A stretch of 64,000 bases of DNA from an uncultured Dehalococcoidia bacterium (GCA_958295715.1 OY282371.1:1597697-1661696), one strand, 5' to 3'; shown: positions 34,306 through 44,100, counted from the first letter of the stretch. Notes: a model not told the origin generated them from the sequence alone. Numbers and translations: made by a program.

Positions 34306-36438
34306 ATGGACACGTTCAAGGGCCTGAGCATGTGGCCACGGGTCGCGCTGGTGGTTATTTTTCTAGCGGCCCTGGGAGGAGTCGCTTACGGAATCTATTT
34401 CTGGGTCAGCGACCCCGATCAGGACGCCTCGGCGGAGAATCAACAGCTGGTTCCCGTGGCGATGGGAAACGTAGTTAACCAGGTATCCATCAACGGCAGC
34501 CTGGTATTTCCCAGAAGGGAGTCCCTCAGGTTCGGCGTCAGTGGAGTGGTGGAGCAGTTGTCGGTGACAGAGGGGCAGGCGGTGGCCACGAACCAGGTCA
34601 TCGCGACCCTTGGCATCGAGAGCGTGGCTTCCCTCCGGTTGGCCGTGGACGACGCGCGGGTGAAGCTGCAAGAGGCCGAAAAGTCCCTGGCTGACGCGAA
34701 GAACCCCTACACCGATTTGCAACTGGCCCAAGCCCTTGAGACGGTGGCCAAGTCTGAAGTCGCCCTCAGAGACGCCTGGAAGGAGTTGAACGACCTGCTC
34801 GTAGAGCCAACCCTAGAGGAGGATATCGCCAAGGCCAGGACGGCTCAGATTAGGGCTGAACAGGACCTGGCCAATGCCGAAAAGGTCCTGAGGAACCTGC
34901 TTAGCGGGGCTGAGAAGGACGCCGTGGCCAAGGCGACGGCTAAGATCGACTCCATGGAGACCGCCTTGGTCAACGCCCAACGCGACCTCGCCCTTGAGGA
35001 GAAGCAGTGGGCGGACAAGCTGCAAGACGGCCAGACCAAAGTTGACGCGGCCCTTGCGGACTACCGCTCCATCGTAGGGAAGTGGCTCGGCGCCGACGTC
35101 AGCCAGGAAGAGGCGGCCTTGACCCCCACGGAGCTATTGGCTTCTTGGGACGCCGACTTGGATTCCCTGTTCGCCATTCAGGTCAATTCCCGCGGATACG
35201 CCATAGGGCTTGAAGACGTCGTCGAGAGCGCGGACACCCCCTGGAGCGAACTGGTGGTTGCCGCGTGGGTGAACTTCTTCCCCCATTTCTACATCCCCAC
35301 CTGCGCCGACGACTACAGGTCCCTCAACGACAGGCAGACCTGCATAAGCAAGGAGTTCGGCGACAACTGGAAGAAGTACGACGACGCCAAGTCGGACCTG
35401 GAAACCCTGCAAACCCAGGCGTTCACGGCCTTGTCCAAAGCGGGGGAGGCCACGACCCAGGCGTCCCAGGCCATTGCTGACGCCACAAAGGAACTGAACA
35501 AGCTGCTTGAGGCCGCCGACCCCTTGGATCTGGAGGCCGCCCAACGGACGATTACCCTGGCCCAGATAGTCCTGAAGAAGGCCGAGGACGACCTGGAGAA
35601 GATTTCCCGACCGCCGAAGCCCAACGCGTTGGACGTGGGGGCCGCGGTGCAGAAGGTGGGCGTCGCTCAGGAGACCCTTAACCAGTCCGAGAAGGACCTG
35701 CAAGACATCATCGACGGGGTTGACCTGGCGAAGGTGGCCCTGCGCGAGAGTCAGGTGGCCTCGGCGCGGATAGCCCTAGACGCCGCCACGAAGCAGCTGC
35801 ACTCCTCCGTCATCACCGCCCCCTGGAACGGGATCGCCTTCAAGGTCAATGCCGAGGTGGGACAGGAGGTTGGCCTAGACACCGCCATAGTCGAAATCGT
35901 GGACCCGCAGCTTGTGGAGGTTGACGGCAGCGTGGACGAAATCGACGTGCTGTCCATAGGGGTAGGCTCTCCCGCCGCCGTGACCATGGACGCGCGCATG
36001 GGCGAATTCCTCCGGGGCACGGTGTCCAGCATCGGCTCCGGGGCCACCAACCAGCGCGGCATTGTGACCTACCCCGTCAACGTGCGCATCGACGCGCCGC
36101 CGGGGTTGGACCTGCGCGAAGGCATGACCGCCGTTGCCCGCGTGGTGATAGAGCAGGCGAGCGGCCTCCTGGCCCCCGTTCAGGCCCTGCGGGGCAGCTT
36201 CACCGAACCCACCGTTATGGTGTGGGTGGAGGAAGATGGAGAGGAGGTTGAGCGGCCCGTCTCCCTGGGCATCAGCGACGGCTTCTGGACCATCGTGACC
36301 AGTGGGCTGTCCGCAGGCGAGCAGGTCGTCCTCCAGACCCCCCAACAAGGTTTCTTCCAGTTCGGCCCCGGTGGAGAAGGGGCGATGATGGGACCGCCGC
36401 CCGGCGGCGGGGTCGTCTACGTTGAGGACCCGTCTTAG
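34306..36438 (+). CDS. HlyD/MacA-like export adaptor with very long coiled coil
   Basis: I start at ATG 34306 (GGGGG 10 bp upstream); a GTG at 34231 would add 25 basic residues. A membrane anchor (about residues 10-30) is followed by a biotinyl-lipoyl half (VVEQLSVTEGQAVATNQVIATL), then about 450 residues of coiled coil, then the second half (SSVITAPWNGIAFKVNAEVGQEVGLDTAIVEIVD) and beta-barrel domains. At 710 residues it is nearly twice the length of MacA. An insert near residues 255-345 contains two cysteines (TCADDYRSLNDRQTC). With the next two genes it forms a MacAB-type exporter; the substrate is unknown. Confidence 0.88.
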   Translation: MDTFKGLSMWPRVALVVIFLAALGGVAYGIYFWVSDPDQDASAENQQLVPVAMGNVVNQVSINGSLVFPRRESLRFGVSGVVEQLSVTEGQAVATNQVIATLGIESVASLRLAVDDARVKLQEAEKSLADAKNPYTDLQLAQALETVAKSEVALRDAWKELNDLLVEPTLEEDIAKARTAQIRAEQDLANAEKVLRNLLSGAEKDAVAKATAKIDSMETALVNAQRDLALEEKQWADKLQDGQTKVDAALADYRSIVGKWLGADVSQEEAALTPTELLASWDADLDSLFAIQVNSRGYAIGLEDVVESADTPWSELVVAAWVNFFPHFYIPTCADDYRSLNDRQTCISKEFGDNWKKYDDAKSDLETLQTQAFTALSKAGEATTQASQAIADATKELNKLLEAADPLDLEAAQRTITLAQIVLKKAEDDLEKISRPPKPNALDVGAAVQKVGVAQETLNQSEKDLQDIIDGVDLAKVALRESQVASARIALDAATKQLHSSVITAPWNGIAFKVNAEVGQEVGLDTAIVEIVDPQLVEVDGSVDEIDVLSIGVGSPAAVTMDARMGEFLRGTVSSIGSGATNQRGIVTYPVNVRIDAPPGLDLREGMTAVARVVIEQASGLLAPVQALRGSFTEPTVMVWVEEDGEEVERPVSLGISDGFWTIVTSGLSAGEQVVLQTPQQGFFQFGPGGEGAMMGPPPGGGVVYVEDPS

Positions 36439-36485
36439 GCCGGCGCGGTGGTGATGCCTCACAGAGCTAAAGGGCGCATGTCCCC

Positions 36486-37190
36486 ATGATTATCCTTGAG
36501 AACGTTAAGAAGGTGTACAACGTGGGGAGCGTTGAGGTCGCCGCCCTCAACGGCGTGAGCCTCTGCATAGCCAAAGGCGAAATGGTCGCGGTGATGGGTG
36601 TGTCCGGCTCCGGAAAGTCCACCCTGATGAACATCATCGGGTGCCTCGACCTGCCCACCTCCGGCGTCTACCGGCTGGAGGATAGGAACGTCGCCTACCT
36701 GACGGACAACCATCTGGCGGAGATACGCGGCAGAGAGATAGGCTTCATCTTCCAGACCTACAACCTCCTCCCCCGCCTCACCGCCCGCCGCAACGTTGAG
36801 CTCCCCCTCATGTACAGCCGTGAGCCCAACCGGAGGGAGCGCGCCCGGTATGCCCTGGAGCGGGTCGGGCTGTCGGAGCGCGCCAACCACCTTCCAACCG
36901 AACTCTCCGGCGGGGAGCAGCAGAGGGTGGGAATCGCCCGGGCCCTCGCCCAGGAGCCGACCATCATCCTGGCAGACGAGCCGACGGGGAACCTGGACAG
37001 CGGTTCCAGCAACGAGATTATATCCATCCTCACCCGCCTGAACCGCGAGGAGGGCATAACCGTTGTGGTCGTGACCCACTCCACCGAGATAGCGGTTCGC
37101 ACCCAACGGATCATCTATATGCTCGATGGCCGCGTGGTGGCCGACAAGCCCCCGGGGGCATCCTTCCGCAAGAGGGTGTGGGAGCAATGA
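36486..37190 (+). CDS. MacB/LolD-type ABC transporter ATP-binding protein
   Basis: The 234-residue ATPase has Walker A GVSGSGKST (about 36-44), Q-loop FIFQTYNLLPRLTARRNVELPL, signature LSGGEQQRVGIARAL and Walker B ILADEPTGNLDS, all intact and typical of the MacB/LolD/FtsE group. It couples ATP hydrolysis to the permease encoded next, whose start overlaps its stop by 4 bp (ATGA). It starts 47 bp after the adaptor gene, so the three form one operon. Confidence 0.93.
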   Translation: MIILENVKKVYNVGSVEVAALNGVSLCIAKGEMVAVMGVSGSGKSTLMNIIGCLDLPTSGVYRLEDRNVAYLTDNHLAEIRGREIGFIFQTYNLLPRLTARRNVELPLMYSREPNRRERARYALERVGLSERANHLPTELSGGEQQRVGIARALAQEPTIILADEPTGNLDSGSSNEIISILTRLNREEGITVVVVTHSTEIAVRTQRIIYMLDGRVVADKPPGASFRKRVWEQ

Positions 37191-38434
37191 GCCCGGCAGA
37201 CACCCTATGGTCGGCCCTGACCGCGTTATGGGTCAACAAGCTGCGCTCCAGCCTAACCATTCTGGGCATCGTCATAGGAGTGGCGGCGGTCATCTCCCTC
37301 ATGTCCATAGGAAGGGGGGCCCAGGCGGCCATCACCGAGGACATCCAGTCCCTCGGCGCCAACCAGCTCATCGTGCAGCCGGGGGCCGCCACTGAAGGCC
37401 CGCGGTTCCTCGGCCAGGGCACCGGTTCCACCCTCACCCTGGACGACGCCTACGCCATGATGGACCCGGTCTGGGTTCCCTCGGCGGCGGCGGTGGCCCC
37501 GGAACTGTCCACGGGAGGGCAGATAGTGGCGGGAAGGGCCAACACCTTCTCTCAAGTGCTCGGCGTAACGCCGGAGTACGAGCTCGCCCAGGAAGTCACC
37601 CTCTCCTACGGCGACTTCATAACGGCCGGCCACATCGCCAACCGCTCGGAGGTGGTGGTTCTGGGGTCAAGGGTTTCGGAAAGCCTCTTCGGGCTTCGAG
37701 ACCCGGTTGGACAGACGGTCAAGATTAACGAACGGCAGTTTACGGTAATCGGCGTTATGGCGCGGAACGAAACGGGAGTGTGGGCCGGCGTATTTGGCGA
37801 GACGGCCTTGGTGCCCATCACGACGGCCTACTACCGCCTCGCCGTGGAGAGGACGACCCAGGGAAGCGTATCCGTCGACCGCATCAACGTGCAGGTGAAG
37901 AGCCCGGACCTGGTGGACGACGCGGAACGGGAGATAACCAACCTGCTGCGACTGCGCCACCGGCTGACGGGCGGGAACGACTTCTACATCAACAATTTCC
38001 AGGACATCATTGACTCCTTCGAGGACGCCACGAACACCTTTGTGATATTCCTCGGCTCCATCGCCGGCATATCCCTGCTGGTGGGCGGCATAGGCATTAT
38101 GAACATCATGCTCGTCTCCGTCGCCGAGAGGACGCGGGAGATAGGGATACGCAAGGCCCTGGGAGCCAAGCGCAAGGACATCCTCGTGCAGTTCATGGGC
38201 GAGGCCACCCTCCTGAGCCTGGTCGGCGGCGGGATAGGCGTCCTCGTGGGGGTGGGGATCTCCCGCTTGGCGGACGGGTGGAGCCTGGCTGGCGAGACCC
38301 TAAACACCACCTTCAACCTAGACATCGTGCTCCTCGCCCTGGCCGTGTCTGCGGTGGTCGGCATCTTCTTCGGCATCTACCCGGCCATGCGCGCCGCCCG
38401 GCTGCGCCCCATTGACGCCCTCAGGTACGAGTAA
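37187..38434 (+). CDS. MacB/FtsX-type ABC transporter permease
   Basis: The 415-residue protein has the MacB layout. TM1 is near residues 20-42 (SSLTILGIVIGVAAVISLMS) and is followed by a large extracytoplasmic MacB_PCD domain to about 270. Three C-terminal membrane segments follow (FLGSIAGISLLVGGIGIMNIML and two more) and the protein ends YPAMRAARLRPIDALRYE, the family's classic tail. The start is ATG 37187, overlapping the ATPase stop; an in-frame GTG lies three codons upstream. It pushes substrate outside the membrane through the adaptor. No substrate is indicated. Confidence 0.93.
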   Translation: MSPADTLWSALTALWVNKLRSSLTILGIVIGVAAVISLMSIGRGAQAAITEDIQSLGANQLIVQPGAATEGPRFLGQGTGSTLTLDDAYAMMDPVWVPSAAAVAPELSTGGQIVAGRANTFSQVLGVTPEYELAQEVTLSYGDFITAGHIANRSEVVVLGSRVSESLFGLRDPVGQTVKINERQFTVIGVMARNETGVWAGVFGETALVPITTAYYRLAVERTTQGSVSVDRINVQVKSPDLVDDAEREITNLLRLRHRLTGGNDFYINNFQDIIDSFEDATNTFVIFLGSIAGISLLVGGIGIMNIMLVSVAERTREIGIRKALGAKRKDILVQFMGEATLLSLVGGGIGVLVGVGISRLADGWSLAGETLNTTFNLDIVLLALAVSAVVGIFFGIYPAMRAARLRPIDALRYE

Positions 38435-38538
38435 CCAAGCCCTTCCTACCGTACCCGTACGGACGCTCCTTCCCGCTCAAAATTGCCCTCGTTCCCTTCT
38501 ACTGCTATCCTTAGTTCAGCCCCTCAACCGAGGCTGAA

Positions 38539-40410
38539 ATGCACGTTGTAGGCACAGCCGGCCACGTGGACCACGGCAAGTCCACCCTCATAGAGGCCCT
38601 CACCGGCATCAACCCCGACCGTTTGCCCCAAGAGAAGGAACGGGGGATGACCATCGACTTGGGGTTTGCCTGGCTCACCCTGCCCACGGGACAGGAGATA
38701 AGCATTGTCGACGTTCCCGGCCACGAACGCTTTGTCCGCAACATGCTGGCCGGGGTCGGCGCCATAGACTTGGCCCTGCTGGTGGTGGCCGCCGACGAGG
38801 GGGTTATGCCCCAGACCAGGGAGCACCTGGCCATTCTTGACCTGCTCAAAATCAAACGGGGGCTGGTGGCCATAACCAAGGCCGACCTGGTGGACGAGGA
38901 GTTCCTGGAACTGGCGACGGTGGAGACGGAGGAGGCCCTCCGAGGAACCGCGTTGGAAGGCGCGCCGCTGAAGGCCGTGTCCGCGCGCACGGGCCAAGGG
39001 CTGCAAGACCTGCTGGAGGAGATGGGGCGGATACTCTCATCCGCGTCGCCGCGCCAGGACCTGGGCCGCCCCCGCCTGCCGGTGGACCGGTCCTTCACGG
39101 TGGCCGGCTTCGGGGCCGTGGTCACGGGAACGCTGATAGACGGCTCCCTCTCCGTGGGACAGGAGGTGGAGCTGGTCCCGTCGGGCCGGCGATGCCGCAT
39201 CCGGGGCCTCCAGACCCACCGCCGCAAGGTCGAGACGGCGGACCCGGGCCGGCGCCTGGCGGTGAACCTGTCCGGCGTCTCCTACGATGAGATCCGGCGC
39301 GGCGAGACGGTCACGGCCCCCCGGTGGCTCAAACCCACCACCATGATTGACGCCAAGGTGAGGCTGATAAGCGACGCCCCCAGGCCCATGAAGCACAACG
39401 CCCGCGTAACGTTTCACGCATTGGCCAGCGAGACAGCGGCCCGCGCCCGGCTCCTGAGCGCCCGGGAACTGCTGCCCGGCGAGGAGGCCTGGGCGCAGAT
39501 TCACCTGGCCGAACCCGTCCCCCTAGTGAAGGGCGACTTCTTTGTCATTCGCTCCACGGAGACCACCCTTGGCGGCGGCGCGGTGGTGGACCCCTTCCCC
39601 CGGCGCCATCGCCCCTTCGCGGCCGCCGCCCTCGAAAGCCTGGCGGCCATGGAGAAGGGGAGCCTGGAGGACCTGGTCCTGGGCGCGGTGAACCGGTGGG
39701 GGCCTTGCGACCTTACGGCCTTGTCCCGGCGCAGCAACCTAACCCTCTCCGACGTTCAGACCATCGTGTCCAAGCTGGCGGCCACAGGCGACGCCCTGCT
39801 GCTCGGAGGCTCCAAGGCGCGGGCCAACTCCGTGGTCTACTCCGCCCACGGGTGGGAGGGCCTGAAGAACCGGGTTGAGGCCATCCTGAACGAGAGCCAC
39901 CAGCAATTCCCCCTTCGCAGGGGGATGCCCAAGGAGGAGCTTAGGAGCCGCCTCGGTCTCACCGCCGGGGTGTTCCCCCAGATCTTGGCGCGACTGGCAG
40001 AGGAGGGGGCCATGGTGGAGGAAGGCTCCTTGGCGCGGTCCCAACGGCACAAGACGACCCTCAGTCCCGAACAGGAGCGGCAGGCCCAGGAGTACCTGAC
40101 GGCCCTGGAATCGGAACCCTTCTCTCCACCCACGGACGCGCGGATAACCAAGGAGCTTTTGGCGGCCCTTGTGGATGACAACAGGGTGGTGAAGGTGGCC
40201 GAGTCGGTGGTGTTCTCCGCATCGGCCTACCGGCAAATGGTGGAGGCCATAACCGGACACATCAGGCAGAACGGCAGCGTCACGGTGGCCGAAGCGCGCA
40301 CCCTGTTGAACTCCAGCCGCAAGTACGTGCTCCCCCTTTTGGAGTGGCTGGACCAGCAGCGCATAACCCGGCGCGTAGGCGACCAACGGACGTTGAGGCA
40401 GTCCCAATGA
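38539..40410 (+). CDS. selB: Selenocysteine-specific elongation factor SelB
   Basis: The 623-residue GTPase starts MHVVGTAGHVDHGKSTLIEAL and contains KERGMTIDLGFAW (switch I), DVPGHERFVRNM (switch II) and ITKADL. EF-Tu-like domains II and III come next, then winged-helix repeats at the C-terminus (about 430-620) that bind the SECIS hairpin in mRNA. SelB brings Sec-tRNA to in-frame UGA codons. This is functionally linked to the selenoprotein gene at 54820-55104. The stop overlaps nurA by 4 bp. selA, selC and selD are not in the window. The 104 bp upstream hold no clear promoter. Confidence 0.95.
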   Translation: MHVVGTAGHVDHGKSTLIEALTGINPDRLPQEKERGMTIDLGFAWLTLPTGQEISIVDVPGHERFVRNMLAGVGAIDLALLVVAADEGVMPQTREHLAILDLLKIKRGLVAITKADLVDEEFLELATVETEEALRGTALEGAPLKAVSARTGQGLQDLLEEMGRILSSASPRQDLGRPRLPVDRSFTVAGFGAVVTGTLIDGSLSVGQEVELVPSGRRCRIRGLQTHRRKVETADPGRRLAVNLSGVSYDEIRRGETVTAPRWLKPTTMIDAKVRLISDAPRPMKHNARVTFHALASETAARARLLSARELLPGEEAWAQIHLAEPVPLVKGDFFVIRSTETTLGGGAVVDPFPRRHRPFAAAALESLAAMEKGSLEDLVLGAVNRWGPCDLTALSRRSNLTLSDVQTIVSKLAATGDALLLGGSKARANSVVYSAHGWEGLKNRVEAILNESHQQFPLRRGMPKEELRSRLGLTAGVFPQILARLAEEGAMVEEGSLARSQRHKTTLSPEQERQAQEYLTALESEPFSPPTDARITKELLAALVDDNRVVKVAESVVFSASAYRQMVEAITGHIRQNGSVTVAEARTLLNSSRKYVLPLLEWLDQQRITRRVGDQRTLRQSQ

Positions 40411-41621
40411 GCCTCAACCTCGGCAAGACGGCTCAACAAATTGAGGGCTTTGCCCACAGTCTGAAAGGCGCGCAGAACGACCGCTCCCGGCGGCTGTCCG
40501 AGGCCGTGGACGCCATGCGGCGGGCGGCCCCGGAGGAGGTGCGGGCCAAGCAGAGCGGCCCCGCCGCCCAGCGTCGCTTCCTCTACGCCGTGGCGGGGGA
40601 GGGCCTCGGCGCGAGCCACCCGCCCAAGAGCGCGCCGGGGAACTTCTGCGTCCTGTCGGTGGACGGCTCCCACATCGACGTTGACCGCCACATGCCGGCG
40701 GCCTGCGCCCTCGTCAACATCGGGGGATGCGTCCTGCGGTACGGCGACGACCCCGACGCCTACCTGTACAACGAGCCGAGCCTCTACTCCGACGACCGCC
40801 TGTATCTGACGGAGCAGACGCCGGAGGGCGCCACGGAGATACCCATTGAGGGCGCCATCCTGGGACTCATGCGCACGGTGGAAGAGGTGAAGGCCCTGGC
40901 GCCGTTAATCCGAGACAAGGCCCCGGCGGACGCGCCCACCCTGGCCCTGCTGGACGGCTCCCTCATCCTGTGGGCGCTGGCGGGCCAGGGCTACCCGGAG
41001 CTGGTGCGGACGGAGATTATCCAAAGGGGCCTGACGCCGGCCCTTGACGCCCTCCGCGAAATGTCCCGCCGTCGCGTCCTTGCCCTGGCCGCCTACGTGA
41101 GCCTGCCCCGCAGCCGCGAGGCGGCCAACGCCCTGCGCCTTCACCTCTGCGAATTCGACTCCGCCGAGTGCAAACGGGTATGCCGCCCCCGCCGCTCCCC
41201 CCACTCTCCGTGCAGCATGGTGAACCACCTGCTTGATAGGGAACTGTTCGAAGAGCTTCTGGCGCCGGGGCAGCGTTCCTGCCTATTCTCCACCAACTCG
41301 TCCATCGTGGATGAGTACGGCCGGGGCCACCGCATATGCTTCTACTACCTGCACACCGGGGAGGAGGTGGCGCGGGTGGAGATGCCGGAGTGGGTGGCCC
41401 TCGACAAGGCCCTCCTCTCCCTGACCCACACCCTCATTCTGGACCAGACCCGCCGCGGCATGGGATACCCGGTGGCCATATCCGAAGCCCACGAACAGGC
41501 CGTCATCGGCGGCGGCGACCGCCGGACCTTCCGCGAACTGGTGGACCGCTCCCTGGTCCGCCGGGGTATGTCCATATCCGGCTCGGAGAAAAGCCGCTCC
41601 AAACGGATGGCGTGGGTCTAG
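40407..41621 (+). CDS. nurA: NurA-domain nuclease
   Basis: From ATG 40407, overlapping the selB stop (ATGA), the protein has 404 residues. NurA motifs are visible: SVDGSHID near residue 84, LLDGSLI near 180 and ISEAHE near 357, giving the acidic residues of the RNase H-like active site. NurA is a 5'-3' exonuclease that works with the HerA translocase in resecting double-strand breaks in archaea; a HerA gene lies two genes downstream in the same overlapping operon, which strongly supports the call. A cluster of cysteines near 250-275 (CEFDSAECKRVC) is unusual and may bind metal. Confidence 0.88.
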   Translation: MSLNLGKTAQQIEGFAHSLKGAQNDRSRRLSEAVDAMRRAAPEEVRAKQSGPAAQRRFLYAVAGEGLGASHPPKSAPGNFCVLSVDGSHIDVDRHMPAACALVNIGGCVLRYGDDPDAYLYNEPSLYSDDRLYLTEQTPEGATEIPIEGAILGLMRTVEEVKALAPLIRDKAPADAPTLALLDGSLILWALAGQGYPELVRTEIIQRGLTPALDALREMSRRRVLALAAYVSLPRSREAANALRLHLCEFDSAECKRVCRPRRSPHSPCSMVNHLLDRELFEELLAPGQRSCLFSTNSSIVDEYGRGHRICFYYLHTGEEVARVEMPEWVALDKALLSLTHTLILDQTRRGMGYPVAISEAHEQAVIGGGDRRTFRELVDRSLVRRGMSISGSEKSRSKRMAWV

Positions 41622-42205
41622 TGGGGCCGGCCCAAGGGCGCATTGGCGAGGTGGTGGAGGCCTCCTCCCGCCGGTGCGCGGTGCAGTGCTACCGGCTGTA
41701 CGAATCGCCGCCTCTCGGCGCGTTGGCCCGCGTCGGCGACCCGCCCGTGTACGCCCTCATAACGGAGGTGTCCACCGAGGCCTTGGACCCGGGCAGGCCG
41801 GTCATCGCCAGGGGTGAGGACGCGGCCACCGTGGAGGAGGTGTACCGCAGCAACCCTCAGCTGGACAAGCTGCTGTGCACCCGCTTGAGATGCCTAATCG
41901 TGGGCCACTTACGGGACGGGGCGCCGGTGGCCGGACTCCCGCCGCTGCCGCCCAAAATCCACTCCTTCGCCCACCCCTGCCCGGCGGATGAGGCGGAGGC
42001 CCTGGTATCGTCCCCCGACTTCGCGCGCCTTCTCCTCAACAGCGACCTGCCGTCCCCCGACGAGGTCATCGTGGCCTGCCTGCGCCTGGCCGGCCGCCAA
42101 GCCGCCGACGGGCAGGGCCTGCTTCACCGCGCCGGGAACGCCCTAGCTCGGGAACTATCCGACCAGGTTCCCCGGCTCAACGCTATCCTAAGGAGGCTGA
42201 CGTGA
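41621..42205 (+). CDS. HAS-barrel-like protein between nurA and herA
   Basis: The GTG at 41621 shares one base with the nurA stop, giving 194 residues that end with a 4-bp overlap into herA. Longer open frames start inside nurA and lack support. The N-terminus (RIGEVVEASSRRCAVQCYRL and PVYALITEVSTEALDPGRP) resembles the HAS-barrel that starts HerA proteins; the rest is helical (LPPKIHSFAHPC then DEAEALVSS). I do not know a name for it. Its place suggests a third subunit or loading factor for the NurA/HerA machine. Confidence 0.75.
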   Translation: MGPAQGRIGEVVEASSRRCAVQCYRLYESPPLGALARVGDPPVYALITEVSTEALDPGRPVIARGEDAATVEEVYRSNPQLDKLLCTRLRCLIVGHLRDGAPVAGLPPLPPKIHSFAHPCPADEAEALVSSPDFARLLLNSDLPSPDEVIVACLRLAGRQAADGQGLLHRAGNALARELSDQVPRLNAILRRLT

Positions 42206-43851
42206 GCGTTGACGGCCCCTTGGGCGAACCCCTGGGGATGGTGGTTGAAGGCTCCCTGAGCCGCGGCGTGGAGGTGCGGCTGAACCCCGGGGTGTCGGTG
42301 GAGGAGATACAGGAAGGCGTCTACGTCACCATCAAGGGGGAGAGGCGCCTGTTCTTTGGCATGGTGACCGACGTTAGCCTGGGGTCGTCGGACCCGCGGC
42401 TCGCCCAGTCCCCGCCCGACGTGAGCGACCCCTTCATCGCGCGGATAGTGTCGGGGGCCGTGACCTACGGCGCCCTTTCGGTCATGCCCATGCTCACCAT
42501 GCCGCCCGTTCTCGGCGACGAGGAGAAGCCGCAGCCGGCCAAGACCGTTCCCGCTCACTTCTCCATCACCCACAGGGCCTCCCAGCGAGACATGGAGGTG
42601 GTCTTCGGCAAGGAGGACAGCAGCCGCTTCTACATCGGCAATCCCCTGGACATGGAGGCGCAGGTCTGCCTGAACGTCGAGGAGCTGGTTAAGCGCTCCA
42701 CCGGCGTCTTTGGCAAGAGCGGAACGGGGAAGACCTTTTTGACCCGGCTCCTGCTTGTGGGCATCCTCCAGCGAGACGTAGCCTCCAGCCTCATCTTCGA
42801 CATGCACAACGAGTACGGCTGGGCCGGCCAGGACACGGACAGGAACCGGCAGGTGCAGGGGCTGAAGCAGTTGTTCCAGTCAAAGGTGTCGGTGTTCAGC
42901 CTAGACCCGGAAAGCTCCATCCGCCGTGGCTCAAAGATGGACTTCGAGGTGCAGGTGGGCTACGACGAGGTGGAGCCCGCCGACGTGGAGCTTCTGCGGC
43001 AGACCCTAAACCTATCGGAGGTGGCGGCGGCGGCGGCCTACGACCTTGAGCGCAAGTTCGGTCGTAAGAAGTGGCTGCAAGCGTTCCTTGGGCTGGCCGG
43101 ACGCCAGGAGGTCTACGAACTAGCCAACGAGATTGGCGTCAACACCGCCGCCCTCGCGACCCTGCACAACCGGCTGTCCCAACTTAAACGGTACGCCTTT
43201 ATGAAGCCCAGGGCCCTGGACGACTCGGTGAAGCGGATACTGGAGCGACTGGACCAGGGCGTCCACGTGGTCTTGGAGTTCGGCCGCTACGGGAGCAACC
43301 TGAGCGCCTATATCCTGGTGGCCAACCTGCTCACCCGCCGCATACATCAACGTTATGTTCAGCGAACTGAGGCCGCCGAGGGCGGGTCCGGCGCGGCGCC
43401 CCGTCCCCTGGTCATCTGCATTGAGGAAGCCCACCGGTTCCTCAACCCCAACATCGCCTCCCAGACCATCTTCGGCGACATCGCGCGGGAGCTGCGGAAG
43501 TACAACGTGACCCTGATGGTGATAGACCAACGGCCCAGCGCCATCGACTCGGAGGTGATGAGCCAGATAGGCACCAAGGTTACCTGCTCCTTGGACGATG
43601 AGCGGGACGTCGACGCCACTCTGTCCGGCGCGCAGGGACGCCGGGAGTTGCGGTCCGTGCTTCAGAAGCTGGACCCCAAGCAGCAGGCCCTGGTCTTCGG
43701 CCACGCCGTGCCGCTGCCCGTGGTGGTGCGAATCCGGGAGTACGGCGCCGGGGGGTCCTTCCAGGACCTCACCCGCCCCAAGTGGCAGGAGGGCGGCTAC
43801 GGCCCCCCCACGGATGAGGAGCTTGACGAGCAGCTAAAGGCCCTGGACTAG
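42202..43851 (+). CDS. herA: HerA-type DNA translocase
   Basis: The 549-residue ATPase has an N-terminal HAS-barrel (about 1-90), Walker A GKSGTGKTF near 171, Walker B LVICIEEAHRFLNP near 403-416 and an arginine-finger region IGTKVTCSLDDERDVDATLSG. HerA hexamers pump DNA into NurA for end resection. Genes overlap throughout selB-nurA-HAS-herA, so translation is coupled. The last 75 bases are repeated downstream at about 44123-44200 in degraded form as part of a tandem duplication. Confidence 0.93.
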   Translation: MSVDGPLGEPLGMVVEGSLSRGVEVRLNPGVSVEEIQEGVYVTIKGERRLFFGMVTDVSLGSSDPRLAQSPPDVSDPFIARIVSGAVTYGALSVMPMLTMPPVLGDEEKPQPAKTVPAHFSITHRASQRDMEVVFGKEDSSRFYIGNPLDMEAQVCLNVEELVKRSTGVFGKSGTGKTFLTRLLLVGILQRDVASSLIFDMHNEYGWAGQDTDRNRQVQGLKQLFQSKVSVFSLDPESSIRRGSKMDFEVQVGYDEVEPADVELLRQTLNLSEVAAAAAYDLERKFGRKKWLQAFLGLAGRQEVYELANEIGVNTAALATLHNRLSQLKRYAFMKPRALDDSVKRILERLDQGVHVVLEFGRYGSNLSAYILVANLLTRRIHQRYVQRTEAAEGGSGAAPRPLVICIEEAHRFLNPNIASQTIFGDIARELRKYNVTLMVIDQRPSAIDSEVMSQIGTKVTCSLDDERDVDATLSGAQGRRELRSVLQKLDPKQQALVFGHAVPLPVVVRIREYGAGGSFQDLTRPKWQEGGYGPPTDEELDEQLKALD

Positions 43852-43890
43852 TGGACGCGCGAAACGCAATAAGCCTGAGGAGGTCTGACA

Positions 43891-44100
43891 ATGAGTTACT
43901 ACGTCTATGAGGATGACGAAACTAATTACGTAAGGATCCACCGTGGGGAATGCCGCGACTGCAAATGGGGCGAAGGAAAAAAAGGTTATCGGCTGGACGA
44001 CAACCGGTGGCACGGTGCGTTCCCAGACAAGGCGTCGGCTCTGGCCAAGGCCAGAAAGACGAAGCGCCCCATCTATGAGTGCAAGATCTGCGTTCCCTAA
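43891..44100 (+). CDS. Small protein with two CxxC pairs
   Basis: The gene encodes 69 residues with a strong ribosome-binding site (GAGGAGGT, 6 bp upstream). The sequence MSYYVYEDDETNYVRIH is followed by ECRDCKWG and ends YECKICVP, so it has two CxxC pairs that probably bind one zinc ion. Between them lies YRLDDNRWHG. I do not recognise a named family. It follows herA by 39 bp. A diverged tandem copy lies at 44247-44456. The conserved cysteines in both copies argue that both are, or recently were, under selection. Confidence 0.8.
   Translation: MSYYVYEDDETNYVRIHRGECRDCKWGEGKKGYRLDDNRWHGAFPDKASALAKARKTKRPIYECKICVP

Noticed and set aside
41336-41620. Longer start for the HAS-barrel-like protein
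   Set aside because: It would lie within nurA in another frame. GTG 41621, overlapping the nurA stop by one base, fits the coupled operon better.
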